Shown piece after piece: positions 6,639 through 13,879 of a stretch of 14,272 nt of DNA; position 1 is the stretch's first letter; the number at the start of each line of letters is the position of its first letter. A program made the position numbers and the translations under genes. The stretch is from the NCBI GenBank assembly GCA_902492015.1, contig CABUJR010000025.1:1-14272 (forward strand), given 5' to 3'. The DNA comes from an uncultured Eubacteriales bacterium. Lineage in GTDB: Bacteria > Bacillota > Clostridia > TANB77 > CAG-508. Below the pieces are notes generated by a model. The model did no database searches. It worked only from the letters and a program-made list of their open reading frames with translations, and was not told the DNA's origin.

Positions 6639-8381
6639 TTGGAAAAAATTAGTTTTGTGGAATTAAAGAAAAATTTAAAAAAAGATATGAGTGATTTAAA
6701 GTCTTATAAAATTGCTATTTTAGGAAATTGCTCAACACAACATTTAGCAACAGCGTTAAAAGGTTATGGATATAGAGAAGGTTACAATTTAGATATTTTT
6801 GATGCAGATTATAATCAGATAGATGCACAAGTTATGGATGATATGTCTGAGCTATATAGTCATTCTCCTAATAGTGTTTTAATTTACATGTCTACTGAAA
6901 AATTATTTGAAGATTTTTGTCAAATAGAACTTCAAAATAGAAATGATTTTGCAGAAAACATATTAAATAAAATTAAAACTTATTGGAATACTATAAATTC
7001 AAAATTAAAAACTAATATAATGCAAGTTAATTTTGTTGAGATAGATGATAGGATTTTTGGTAATTATTCAAATAAAGTATCAAGTTCTTTTATTTATCAA
7101 ATAAGAAAATTGAATTACTTATTGATGGAAGAGGCAGAAAGAAACAAAAATATTTTTTTAATAGATTTGTCTAGTATTCAAAATTTATATGGTAGAAACG
7201 AATTACATGATGAAAAATTATATTATATAGCTAAAATGCCTATTTCTACAAATTTATTACCTGAAGTTGCAAAACAAGTTGTTGATATAATAAAAGCTTT
7301 AAATGGAAAAATAAAAAAATGCGTAGTGTTAGATTTAGATAATACTTTATGGGGTGGAGTAATTGGTGATGATGGATTAAAATCTATACAAATAGGTGAG
7401 TTAGGACTAGGACATGCTTTTTCAGAATTTCAGATGTGGCTTAAAGAACTAAAAAATAGAGGAATCATATTAACAGTTTGTAGTAAAAATAATGAAGATA
7501 TTGCGAAAGAACCTTTTGAAAAACATCCTGAAATGGTTTTAAGATTAGAAGATATATCTATGTTTGTAGCAAATTGGCAAGATAAAGCAAGTAATATAAG
7601 ACATATTCAGGAAACAATAAATATAGGAATGGATAGTTTAGTATTTATAGATGATAATCCATTTGAAAGAAATCTTGTTAAAGAACTAATACCTGATATT
7701 ACAGTACCAGATTTACCAGAAGATCCAGCAATGTACTTGAGTTATTTAAAAAGTTTGAATTTATTTGAAACAGCATCATATTCAGAAAACGACAAAGATA
7801 GAACCAAGCAATATCAAGCAGAAGTTGGTAGAGCAACAATGCAAAGTTCTTTTGAAGATTTTAATGATTATTTAAAAAGCTTACAAATGCTTGCAACTGC
7901 TCATGAATTTAATGAATTTGAAATTCCTAGAGTTTCTCAATTAACTCAGCGCTCAAATCAATTTAATTTAAGAACAATAAGATATACAGAAGCAGAAATA
8001 GAAGAAATTTTAAAAAATGACAAGTATCTAACTTTGAGTTTTTCTTTAAAAGATAAATTTGGTGATTATGGTTTAATAAGTGTTGTAATAATGGAGAAAA
8101 AGGATAAAGAAACTTTATTTTTAGATACATGGCTTATGAGTTGTAGAGTATTAAAAAGAGGAATGGAAGAATTTATAATTAATACAATAATTGATACAGC
8201 AAAGAAAAATGGTTTCAAAAAAGTTATAGGTGAATATATAAAAACACCTAAAAATGCAATGGTAGAGAAAATATATTCTAATTTAGGATTTAAAGAAGTT
8301 AAAGAAGGAATATTTGAAGCAGAAGTAGATAATTTTAATTTTAACAAAACAAATATAAAATTGGATGACAGTAAAATTTAA
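6639..8381 (+). CDS. FkbH-type HAD-IIIC enzyme, probable glyceryl-ACP synthase
   Basis: Three-part protein of 580 aa. Residues 1-220 resemble the SGNH-like N-terminal domain of HAD-IIIC/FkbH proteins (start motif GNCSTQHL). The HAD domain has motif I DLDNTLWGGVIG (D232, D234, T236), CSKN (C281, S282) and the acidic motif FIDDNPFE (D338, D339). About 400-565 is a GNAT-like C-terminal domain with TQRSNQFN. Characterised FkbH proteins take D-1,3-bisphosphoglycerate, remove phosphate and load the glyceryl group on an ACP thiol. An ACP gene follows, supporting the same reaction here. Start is TTG with AAGGAAGTG overlapping the stop of the previous gene, about nine bases away; GTG at 6629 is out of frame. 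No polyketide synthase genes are present, so the acyl group has another destination. Confidence 0.85.
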   Translation: MEKISFVELKKNLKKDMSDLKSYKIAILGNCSTQHLATALKGYGYREGYNLDIFDADYNQIDAQVMDDMSELYSHSPNSVLIYMSTEKLFEDFCQIELQNRNDFAENILNKIKTYWNTINSKLKTNIMQVNFVEIDDRIFGNYSNKVSSSFIYQIRKLNYLLMEEAERNKNIFLIDLSSIQNLYGRNELHDEKLYYIAKMPISTNLLPEVAKQVVDIIKALNGKIKKCVVLDLDNTLWGGVIGDDGLKSIQIGELGLGHAFSEFQMWLKELKNRGIILTVCSKNNEDIAKEPFEKHPEMVLRLEDISMFVANWQDKASNIRHIQETINIGMDSLVFIDDNPFERNLVKELIPDITVPDLPEDPAMYLSYLKSLNLFETASYSENDKDRTKQYQAEVGRATMQSSFEDFNDYLKSLQMLATAHEFNEFEIPRVSQLTQRSNQFNLRTIRYTEAEIEEILKNDKYLTLSFSLKDKFGDYGLISVVIMEKKDKETLFLDTWLMSCRVLKRGMEEFIINTIIDTAKKNGFKKVIGEYIKTPKNAMVEKIYSNLGFKEVKEGIFEAEVDNFNFNKTNIKLDDSKI

Positions 8382-8511
8382 TTTAAATATTAGAATTTGA
8401 TAAAAATAAAATTATTTAAAAAATATGAAATTAGGTGAAAATAAAATTTAATAAAAGTATAAAAACTTAATAAAAATAAAATTTATTTAAAGAAAGGAAA
8501 AAAAGTTATGG
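8372..8511 (+). repeat. Degenerate 35-base tandem repeat, four units
   Basis: Units begin TAAAATT at 8372, 8407, 8442 and 8477, exactly 35 bases apart. Units 1 and 3 agree at about 28 of 35 positions by eye; units 2 and 4 are looser. The array starts within the last fkbH codons, fills the whole gap to acp, and its last unit contains the acp ribosome site and start codon. It explains why this gap (126 bases) is much longer than the others in the operon. No clear promoter or terminator is visible in it. Confidence 0.55.
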
Positions 8512-8747
8512 AAAGAAATGAAATTTTTGAAAAGTTAAACGATATTTTTAGAGATGTTTTTGATGATGATTCAATAACAGTTACAGATGCAACAAGTGCA
8601 GCAGATATTGAAGATTGGGACTCTTTAACACATATTACTTTAATATCAGAAGTAGAAGAAGAATTTGGTATTAAATTTGCAATGAAAGATGTTATTGGAA
8701 TGCAAAATGTTGGAGAAATGGTTGATATTATAATGGAGGATATGTAA
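8508..8747 (+). CDS. Acyl carrier protein
   Basis: Small acidic four-helix carrier of 79 aa. The phosphopantetheine serine is S39 in DWDSLTH, at the expected start of helix II, followed by the acidic ISEVEEEFGIKF stretch that normally docks partner enzymes. The WDSLTH form, rather than the LGxDSLD of fatty-acid AcpP, suits a dedicated carrier paired with FkbH enzymes. It should hold the glyceryl (or derived) thioester and present it to the MBOAT, much as DltC does with D-alanine. It needs a phosphopantetheinyl transferase encoded elsewhere. The ribosome site AAAGGAAAA is about ten bases before the ATG. Its stop overlaps the MBOAT start (TAATG), so the two products are translationally coupled. 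Confidence 0.93.
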   Translation: MERNEIFEKLNDIFRDVFDDDSITVTDATSAADIEDWDSLTHITLISEVEEEFGIKFAMKDVIGMQNVGEMVDIIMEDM

Positions 8748-10321
8748 TGGTCTTTACAACATTAAAATTTTTAGTGTTTTTTTGTATAGTATTTTTTGCA
8801 TATTACCTTGTACCAAAGAAAATCCAATGGATAGTTTTATTAATAGCTAGTGTTTATTTTTATCTATGTGCTTCAGTAAAATATGTAATATATGTGATTT
8901 TGGCTACATTAATAACATATTTAGGAGCTTTGGTAATAGATAGATATGTGAAAAATCAGCAATATTTTTTAAAAAAATATAAAGATACTTTGCCAAAAGA
9001 AAATAAAAAAATTTATAAAAAAAGAATAGAAGGGAAGAAGAAAAAAGCACTTATCATAACAATAATAACAACACTCTCAATGCTTATTGTAATGAAATAT
9101 GCAGATTTTTTTCTTCAGAACGTTTCTGCTATATTAAACATTTTTAAAATAAACTTTTCATCTCCTGCTTGGAATTTTGTTTTACCACTTGGAATATCTT
9201 TCTATACTTTTATGAGCATAGGATATGTTATAGATGTTTATAGAGAAGAATATGAAGCAGAAAGAAATTTCTTTAAATATTTTTTGTACATATCATATTT
9301 TCCACATATTTTACAAGGGCCAATGGATAAATATAGTGAGCTATCAATAGATTTATTTAGTGGAAAAACTTTTAATTATAATGAAGCAGTAGTAGGAATG
9401 TATAGAATTGTTGTTGGTATTATTAAGAAAATGGTAGTTGCAGATAAGCTTGCTCCTGTAATTACAGCAGTAACAACAAATGTACAAGATTATTATGGAA
9501 TAAATATTTTAATAGCAATAGTATTATATGCAATTCAGTTATACGCAGATTTTTCAGGATATATGGACATAGCAATAGGATGTTCAAAAATGTTAGGTAT
9601 TAAAATAGCTGAAAATTTTGATGCACCATATTTTTCAAAATCAATAGCAGAATATTGGAGAAGATGGCATATATCATTAGGAGCATGGTTCAGAGATTAT
9701 GTGTATTATCCAATATTAAGAGGTAAAAAATCTGAGAAAATTAGAAAATTCTTTAAGAATAAAAATAATAAATTTTTAGCAAACAATATGCCAACTGTTT
9801 TTGCGCTTAGCATATTGTGGATACTTATTGGATTTTGGCATGGGTCAACATGGGCATTCATTTTATATGGAATGTATCATGGAAGTATAATAATTATTTC
9901 AACTTTACTTGCTCCTGTTTATGATAAATTTTATAAGAAATTTCCAAATTTAATAAAAACTAAAATTTATTCTGCTTTTCAAATTGCAAGAACTTTTGGC
10001 TTAGTTTTAATAGGATATTTTTTATTTTGTGTAGGAAACTTGAGTACATCAATTAAAATGTTTGGAAATATGTTTTTGATTAATTCTAATGGTAAAAGTA
10101 TTCTAGATCTTTTATCTAAAGATACAGGAATGGGAGTTATTTTAGGAACAATAATAATATTAATTTTAGACTATTTTATAATAAAGAAAATAGATATTTA
10201 CGAAAAGTTAAGAACTTCAAAATTAGTAGTAAGATGGCTGGTTTATTGTATTGGTTTGTATGTTATATTTTTATTTGCACCAGGAGGAACTACTCAAGAA
10301 TTTTTATATTTTCAATTTTAA
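8747..10321 (+). CDS. MBOAT-family membrane O-acyltransferase (DltB/AlgI-like)
   Basis: Polytopic membrane protein of 524 aa with around ten hydrophobic segments. MBOAT hallmarks in order: LPLGISFYTFMSIGYVID (about 145-162), SYFPHILQGPM, YADFSGYMDIAIG, EYWRRWHISLG with H308, and GFWHG with the near-invariant catalytic H365. This is the DltB/AlgI/PatA branch, which passes an acyl group through the membrane to a surface carbohydrate or polymer. The carrier protein gene overlaps its start by one base, and a DltD-like gene lies upstream, so ACP-thioester is the likely donor. The acceptor (teichoic acid, capsule or other glycan) cannot be told from this window. Residues 80-100 form a very basic cytosolic loop that could dock the acidic ACP. 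Confidence 0.93.
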   Translation: MVFTTLKFLVFFCIVFFAYYLVPKKIQWIVLLIASVYFYLCASVKYVIYVILATLITYLGALVIDRYVKNQQYFLKKYKDTLPKENKKIYKKRIEGKKKKALIITIITTLSMLIVMKYADFFLQNVSAILNIFKINFSSPAWNFVLPLGISFYTFMSIGYVIDVYREEYEAERNFFKYFLYISYFPHILQGPMDKYSELSIDLFSGKTFNYNEAVVGMYRIVVGIIKKMVVADKLAPVITAVTTNVQDYYGINILIAIVLYAIQLYADFSGYMDIAIGCSKMLGIKIAENFDAPYFSKSIAEYWRRWHISLGAWFRDYVYYPILRGKKSEKIRKFFKNKNNKFLANNMPTVFALSILWILIGFWHGSTWAFILYGMYHGSIIIISTLLAPVYDKFYKKFPNLIKTKIYSAFQIARTFGLVLIGYFLFCVGNLSTSIKMFGNMFLINSNGKSILDLLSKDTGMGVILGTIIILILDYFIIKKIDIYEKLRTSKLVVRWLVYCIGLYVIFLFAPGGTTQEFLYFQF

Positions 10322-10388
10322 ATTAAATAATAATACTTAAATAAAAAGTCACATAGAATAAACTAATAAACTTAAGATAGGAGAACAG

Positions 10389-11129
10389 ATGAAAAAAATA
10401 GTAGTTATTTTAATAATAATTTTAATAATATTCTTGCTAATATTAAGTAATTTTTTAGATGATAGTTTAGATGGAAAGACTATTGCTTTTATTGGTGACT
10501 CATTAATGGCAGGATATGGAAATGATGATAGAGCATTTGAATATTATTTAAAAGAGGCACTTCCAAATTCTAATTTTATAAACAATTCAAGAAGTGGAAG
10601 TACAATTACTGATAATACTGGAACAGATAATATTGTAATGATAAACCAAGTAAAAACTTTAACAGGAGAGCCTGATGTAATAGTTTTTGATGGTGGTGCA
10701 AATGATATTATAGGATATGGATTAGGTTTTTTAAATGAAGATTTAAAAAAAGAGATTGGAACAGTAGAAGAAGATATAAATAAAATGTCAGATTCTAATA
10801 CTGTAATAGGGGATTTAGAAGAAGTTATTGTTGAATTACAAAAAAAATATCCTAAAGCAAAATTATATTATTTACAAATATTTTTAATAGATGATCCTAC
10901 AATAGATAAAATAACCATAGATGAATCTAAGAAACCAGATATGAAATCTAGAAGAGATTCTTTATATAGTCAAATAAAAGTTCTTTGTGAAAAAAGAGGA
11001 GTTGGTTATATAGATGTAGCAGATAAATTTGTAGAAACAGAGAAAAAATATAGACAAGATGACTGGATACATTTAAAAGAAGAAGGGTATCAAGTATTAA
11101 CAAAATACATATTAGAAAAATTACAATAG
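10389..11129 (+). CDS. Secreted or anchored SGNH/GDSL hydrolase
   Basis: An N-terminal signal peptide or anchor (about 3-21) precedes a compact SGNH domain. Visible blocks: FIGDSL with S38 (I), a Gly in NNSRSGST (II), GGANDI with N105 (III) and DWIH with D225 and H228 (V). All four blocks are intact, so this looks like an active ester hydrolase or acyltransferase of the lysophospholipase L1/TesA-like kind, at the outer face of the membrane. It is distinct from the larger SGNH protein upstream, which lacks a clear block III. As last gene of the acylation operon it may remove or edit the added acyl group, or be a second transferase (inference). The ribosome site TAGGAGAAC is well placed before the ATG; the gap from the MBOAT gene is 67 bases. 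Confidence 0.85.
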   Translation: MKKIVVILIIILIIFLLILSNFLDDSLDGKTIAFIGDSLMAGYGNDDRAFEYYLKEALPNSNFINNSRSGSTITDNTGTDNIVMINQVKTLTGEPDVIVFDGGANDIIGYGLGFLNEDLKKEIGTVEEDINKMSDSNTVIGDLEEVIVELQKKYPKAKLYYLQIFLIDDPTIDKITIDESKKPDMKSRRDSLYSQIKVLCEKRGVGYIDVADKFVETEKKYRQDDWIHLKEEGYQVLTKYILEKLQ

Positions 11130-11248
11130 GTAATTAATAATAATATATTTGTTATCCATAAAAAAATTTGTAATGAAAAAAATATCTATTTTACTATAGC
11201 ATAGTTTTATAGAAAATGTATAAGTTAATGAAAGTTAGTTAATAAAAT

Positions 11249-11276
11249 AAAATCCTTATAATTTTATAAGGATTTT
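11249..11276. terminator. Bidirectional intrinsic terminator between convergent genes
   Basis: A perfect 12-bp stem (11249-11260 with 11265-11276, loop ATTT) is followed by TTTTATTTTT-like tracts on both strands. It ends the seven-gene operon on the plus strand and the pseudouridine synthase gene on the minus strand, whose stop codon lies inside the hairpin. The 119 bases before it (11130-11248) show no gene. Confidence 0.85.
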
Positions 11277-12142
11277 ATTTTTAAACTTATAACTTTTTTA
11301 TTTAAATAATTTAAAATATCACTATCAGTTTTAAAATTGAATTCTAATTTGTAACTATAAAGTTCTTGAGTTTTAGAATTAAATTTTTTGTTTATTTCAT
11401 TAATACCATATTTCCCGTCACCAATAATAGGATATCCAATATGAGAAAGGTGAGCTCTAATTTGATGTGTTTTACCAGTATGTAAAATTATATCTAATAT
11501 TGTATAATTTTCTTTTTTATTTTTTTCAATAACAGTATATTCTGTAATTATTTTAGAATAATTTTTTTTAGGAGAATCTGAAATATATACTAAGCTTTTT
11601 TTACTATCTTTAAAAAGATATGCTTCTAAAATTTCATGATTTTTATCTACAATACCATAAACTTTTGTAAGATAATGTTTTTCAATTTCTCTATACTTGA
11701 ATTTTTCTAGCATAATTTGAAGTGACAATGAATTTTTAGCATATATAATTAGTCCTTTGGTATTTCTATCAAGTCTGTGACATGGACTTAAATTAGAGCC
11801 ATATTTTTGCTTTACAAGGTTTGTAAATGTTTGTGTTGAATTATTGTCATCAGTAACAGAAATTCCTTCAGGTTTATTAAAAATTATAATGTTATTATCT
11901 TCATATATAACTTCAATATTTAAACTAGAAGATTTAAAAAGAAGTTCATCAACAATGTATATAGTGATTTCATCATTATAATGAACTATAGTGTCTTCTG
12001 AAACTTTTACATTATTTATTCTTATATCTTTTTTTCTTAAAGCTTTATATAGAGTACTTTTGTTTAAATTTGGAAAAGAATCTAAAATAAAGTTATTTAA
12101 TTTTTTATTATCATATTTTTCACTTACAATTAATTTTCTCAT
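11264..12142 (-). CDS. RluA-family RNA pseudouridine synthase
   Basis: Isomerises uridine to pseudouridine in RNA, most likely 23S rRNA. An N-terminal S4 RNA-binding domain (about 12-70) is followed by the catalytic domain with motif HRLDRNTKGL (122-131) and catalytic Asp125, then the GKTHQIRAHLSHIGYPIIGD block typical of RluA/RluC/RluD proteins. The HRLDxxTxG motif has Lys where Ser is usual. At 292 aa it is normal in length. Which uridine it modifies cannot be assigned. It stands alone, convergent with the acylation operon and divergent from enolase. No ribosome site is present before the ATG; a promoter abuts the start, suggesting a leaderless mRNA. No other start fits, because the S4 domain begins within the first dozen residues and there is no second early Met. 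Confidence 0.9.
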   Translation of the reverse strand: MRKLIVSEKYDNKKLNNFILDSFPNLNKSTLYKALRKKDIRINNVKVSEDTIVHYNDEITIYIVDELLFKSSSLNIEVIYEDNNIIIFNKPEGISVTDDNNSTQTFTNLVKQKYGSNLSPCHRLDRNTKGLIIYAKNSLSLQIMLEKFKYREIEKHYLTKVYGIVDKNHEILEAYLFKDSKKSLVYISDSPKKNYSKIITEYTVIEKNKKENYTILDIILHTGKTHQIRAHLSHIGYPIIGDGKYGINEINKKFNSKTQELYSYKLEFNFKTDSDILNYLNKKVISLKIKSL

Positions 12143-12148
12143 ACAAGT

Positions 12149-12177
12149 ATTATAAAGAAATTTCTAATTATTTGCAA
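12149..12177 (-). promoter_or_regulatory. Promoter of the pseudouridine synthase gene, leaderless arrangement
   Basis: Read on the minus strand: TTGCAA (12172-12177), a 17-base spacer, TATAAT (12149-12154), then only six bases, ACTTGT, before ATG. With the usual 6-7 bases from the -10 box to the start of transcription, +1 falls on or next to the A of the start codon. Confidence 0.7.
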
Positions 12178-12399
12178 GACTAGTATATATAAATTTGTAT
12201 ATTGTAAGGAGAAATTTAAATTAATATTACTCTATAAAAGTAAATAGTGAAACTATATCAATTTATAAGAAGTAAGAGTGTATCTTAAATAAACATTGTG
12301 AAAATTTATTAAAAAAGAAAATTATGAGTTTAAAATTTTGTAAATATCAAATAATAAAGCTATTAAGAAAGTTTTTTTACTTTGTAAGCAAATTTTAAT

Positions 12400-12405
12400 A
12401 GGAGG
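12400..12405 (+). promoter_or_regulatory. Strong ribosome site fixing the TTG start of eno
   Basis: AGGAGG sits eight bases before TTG at 12414. Together with the alignment of MKKYLEIEDVKAIEILDSRG to enolase N termini, it decides the start. The upstream gap (12178-12399) contains an orphan AAGGAGA at 12206 with no start codon behind it. I could not identify a convincing promoter for eno in it, although one must exist. Confidence 0.8.
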
Positions 12406-12413
12406 TTTTTAAA

Positions 12414-13742
12414 TTGAAAAAATATTTGGAAATAGAAGATGTAAAAGCAATAGAGATTTTAGATTCTAGAGGAAATCCGACGATTCAAGTTGAAGTTAGA
12501 ACTTTAGGTGGATTCATAGGAGTAGCAGCTGTTCCTTCTGGAGCTTCTACAGGAAGTTTTGAAGCAGTAGAATTAAGAGATGGAGATAAGAGTAGATATT
12601 TGGGAAAAGGAGTTTTAAAGGCTGTAAAAAATGTTAATACAATAATCAGAGATGAATTAATAGGCATGAATGTATATAATCAATTAGAAGTAGATAGTGC
12701 TTTAATTGCTTTAGATGGGACAGAAAATAAATCCAAATTGGGTGCAAATGCAATATTAGGAGTTTCATTAGCTACAGCAAAAGCAGCAGCTAATTCTTTA
12801 GATATGGAATTTTATCAATATATAGGAGGAGTTAATTCTAAAGTTTTGCCAGTACCTATGATGAATATAATGAATGGTGGAAAACATGCAGATAGTACAC
12901 TTAGTATACAAGAATTTATGATTATGCCAATAGGAGCTAAAAGTTTTTCAAAATGCATACAAATATGCACAGAGATTTATCATACATTAAAGAAAATTTT
13001 AAAATCAAAAGGTTTTGGAACAGGAGTTGGAGATGAAGGAGGTTTTGCACCAAATGTTAAAGATGAAAAAGAAGCTTTAGATTTAATAATAGAAGCTATA
13101 AAACAAGCAGGATATAAACCTGGAGAAGAAGTAGCTTTAGCATTAGATTTAGCAGCAACAGAGATGTATGAAGAAGCAAAAAAAATAGGAAAAGAAGGAG
13201 AGTATTATTTTTGGAAAATAGGAGTTACAAAGACTTCAAATGAAATGATAGAATATATACAAGAATTGGTTGATAAATACCCAATTATATCTGTTGAAGA
13301 TGGACTTGCAGAAGAGGATTGGGAATCTTGGGTAAAACTTACAGAAAAAATAGGAAAAAAAGTACAAATTGTAGGAGATGATTTGTATGTAACAAATATA
13401 AAGAGATTAAGAAAAGGAATAGAAAAAAAGGCTAGTAATAGTATATTAATAAAATTAAATCAAATAGGAACATTAACAGAAACTTTAGATACAATAGAAC
13501 TTGCTAAAAGGAATGGATATACAACAGTAATTTCTCATAGAAGTGGAGAAACAGAAGATACAAGCATATCAGATATAGCAGTAGCTACAAATTCAGGACA
13601 AATAAAAACAGGAGCACCATGTAGAACTGATAGAATAGCAAAATATAATAGACTATTAAATATAGAGAGTAATTTAGAACCAATATCTATTTATGGAAAT
13701 AAAGATTTGAGTTTTTATAATTCTAAAAAAGAACAAAAGTGA
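12414..13742 (+). CDS. eno: Enolase (2-phosphoglycerate dehydratase)
   Basis: Glycolytic enzyme converting 2-phosphoglycerate to phosphoenolpyruvate in the cytosol, usually Mg-dependent. All key residues are present: S42 in PSGAST, H158 and E167, E208 in GDEGGFAP, metal ligands D245, E295 (VEDG) and D322 (GDDL), the catalytic K347 in ILIKLNQIGT, SHRSGETED and GQIKTG. They run at most five residues out of register with the E. coli enzyme. At 442 aa it is slightly long, through small insertions before the third metal ligand and a few extra C-terminal residues. The usually conserved HADNNVDIQEF reads HADSTLSIQEF. The start is TTG, notable for a gene normally highly expressed. Transcribed alone; its TGA stop lies inside the outer arm of a palindrome. 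Confidence 0.96.
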   Translation: MKKYLEIEDVKAIEILDSRGNPTIQVEVRTLGGFIGVAAVPSGASTGSFEAVELRDGDKSRYLGKGVLKAVKNVNTIIRDELIGMNVYNQLEVDSALIALDGTENKSKLGANAILGVSLATAKAAANSLDMEFYQYIGGVNSKVLPVPMMNIMNGGKHADSTLSIQEFMIMPIGAKSFSKCIQICTEIYHTLKKILKSKGFGTGVGDEGGFAPNVKDEKEALDLIIEAIKQAGYKPGEEVALALDLAATEMYEEAKKIGKEGEYYFWKIGVTKTSNEMIEYIQELVDKYPIISVEDGLAEEDWESWVKLTEKIGKKVQIVGDDLYVTNIKRLRKGIEKKASNSILIKLNQIGTLTETLDTIELAKRNGYTTVISHRSGETEDTSISDIAVATNSGQIKTGAPCRTDRIAKYNRLLNIESNLEPISIYGNKDLSFYNSKKEQK

Positions 13743-13879
13743 AACTTATAAAAATAGTAAAAGAAAAAATATGAAAATGTCCACTTTTTTATAGAGCCAA
13801 TTTTTATGAAATAAAAGAAGTGGACACTTTCATAAAATTTAATTTTTTGCAATTATCGTAATGTTTACTTTTGTTCTTT
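13728..13879. repeat. Nested, nearly concentric inverted repeats at the eno 3' end
   Basis: Outer arms AAAGAACAAAAGT (13728-13740, continuing AAAC after one extra G) and 13863-13879 are complementary over 17 pairs. Inner arms 13771-13792 and 13811-13833 pair as ATGAAA, one mismatch, TGTCCACTT, then TTTTAT with one bulge. Both centres fall at about 13802-13804. It may act as a terminator in both directions (T-rich on the minus strand just after the inner stem), or be a decayed MITE-like element whose end supplies the last enolase codons. Confidence 0.6.

Noticed and set aside
8066..8347. Minus-strand open frame opposite the C-terminal part of the FkbH gene
   Set aside because: Antisense shadow of the GNAT-like domain; no initiation signal.
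8397..8427. TTGATA as the -35 box of an internal promoter before acp
   Set aside because: No acceptable -10 box lies 16-18 bases downstream.
6639..10321. Polyketide or tetronate biosynthesis cluster
   Set aside because: FkbH and ACP occur in such clusters, but no ketosynthase, acyltransferase or thioesterase is present, whereas an MBOAT and SGNH proteins are.
12206..12260. AAGGAGA ribosome-like site in the gap before eno
   Set aside because: No ATG, GTG or TTG follows at usable distance and all frames close quickly. It may be a relic, but nothing supports a gene.
12485..12667. Minus-strand 60-aa open frame opposite the start of eno
   Set aside because: Antisense to the best-supported gene in the window; composition is that of reversed enolase codons.
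6639..13742. Functional link between the FkbH enzyme (using 1,3-bisphosphoglycerate) and the nearby enolase gene
   Set aside because: Both touch lower glycolysis, but they are separated by a bidirectional terminator and a convergent gene, so proximity alone is not evidence.
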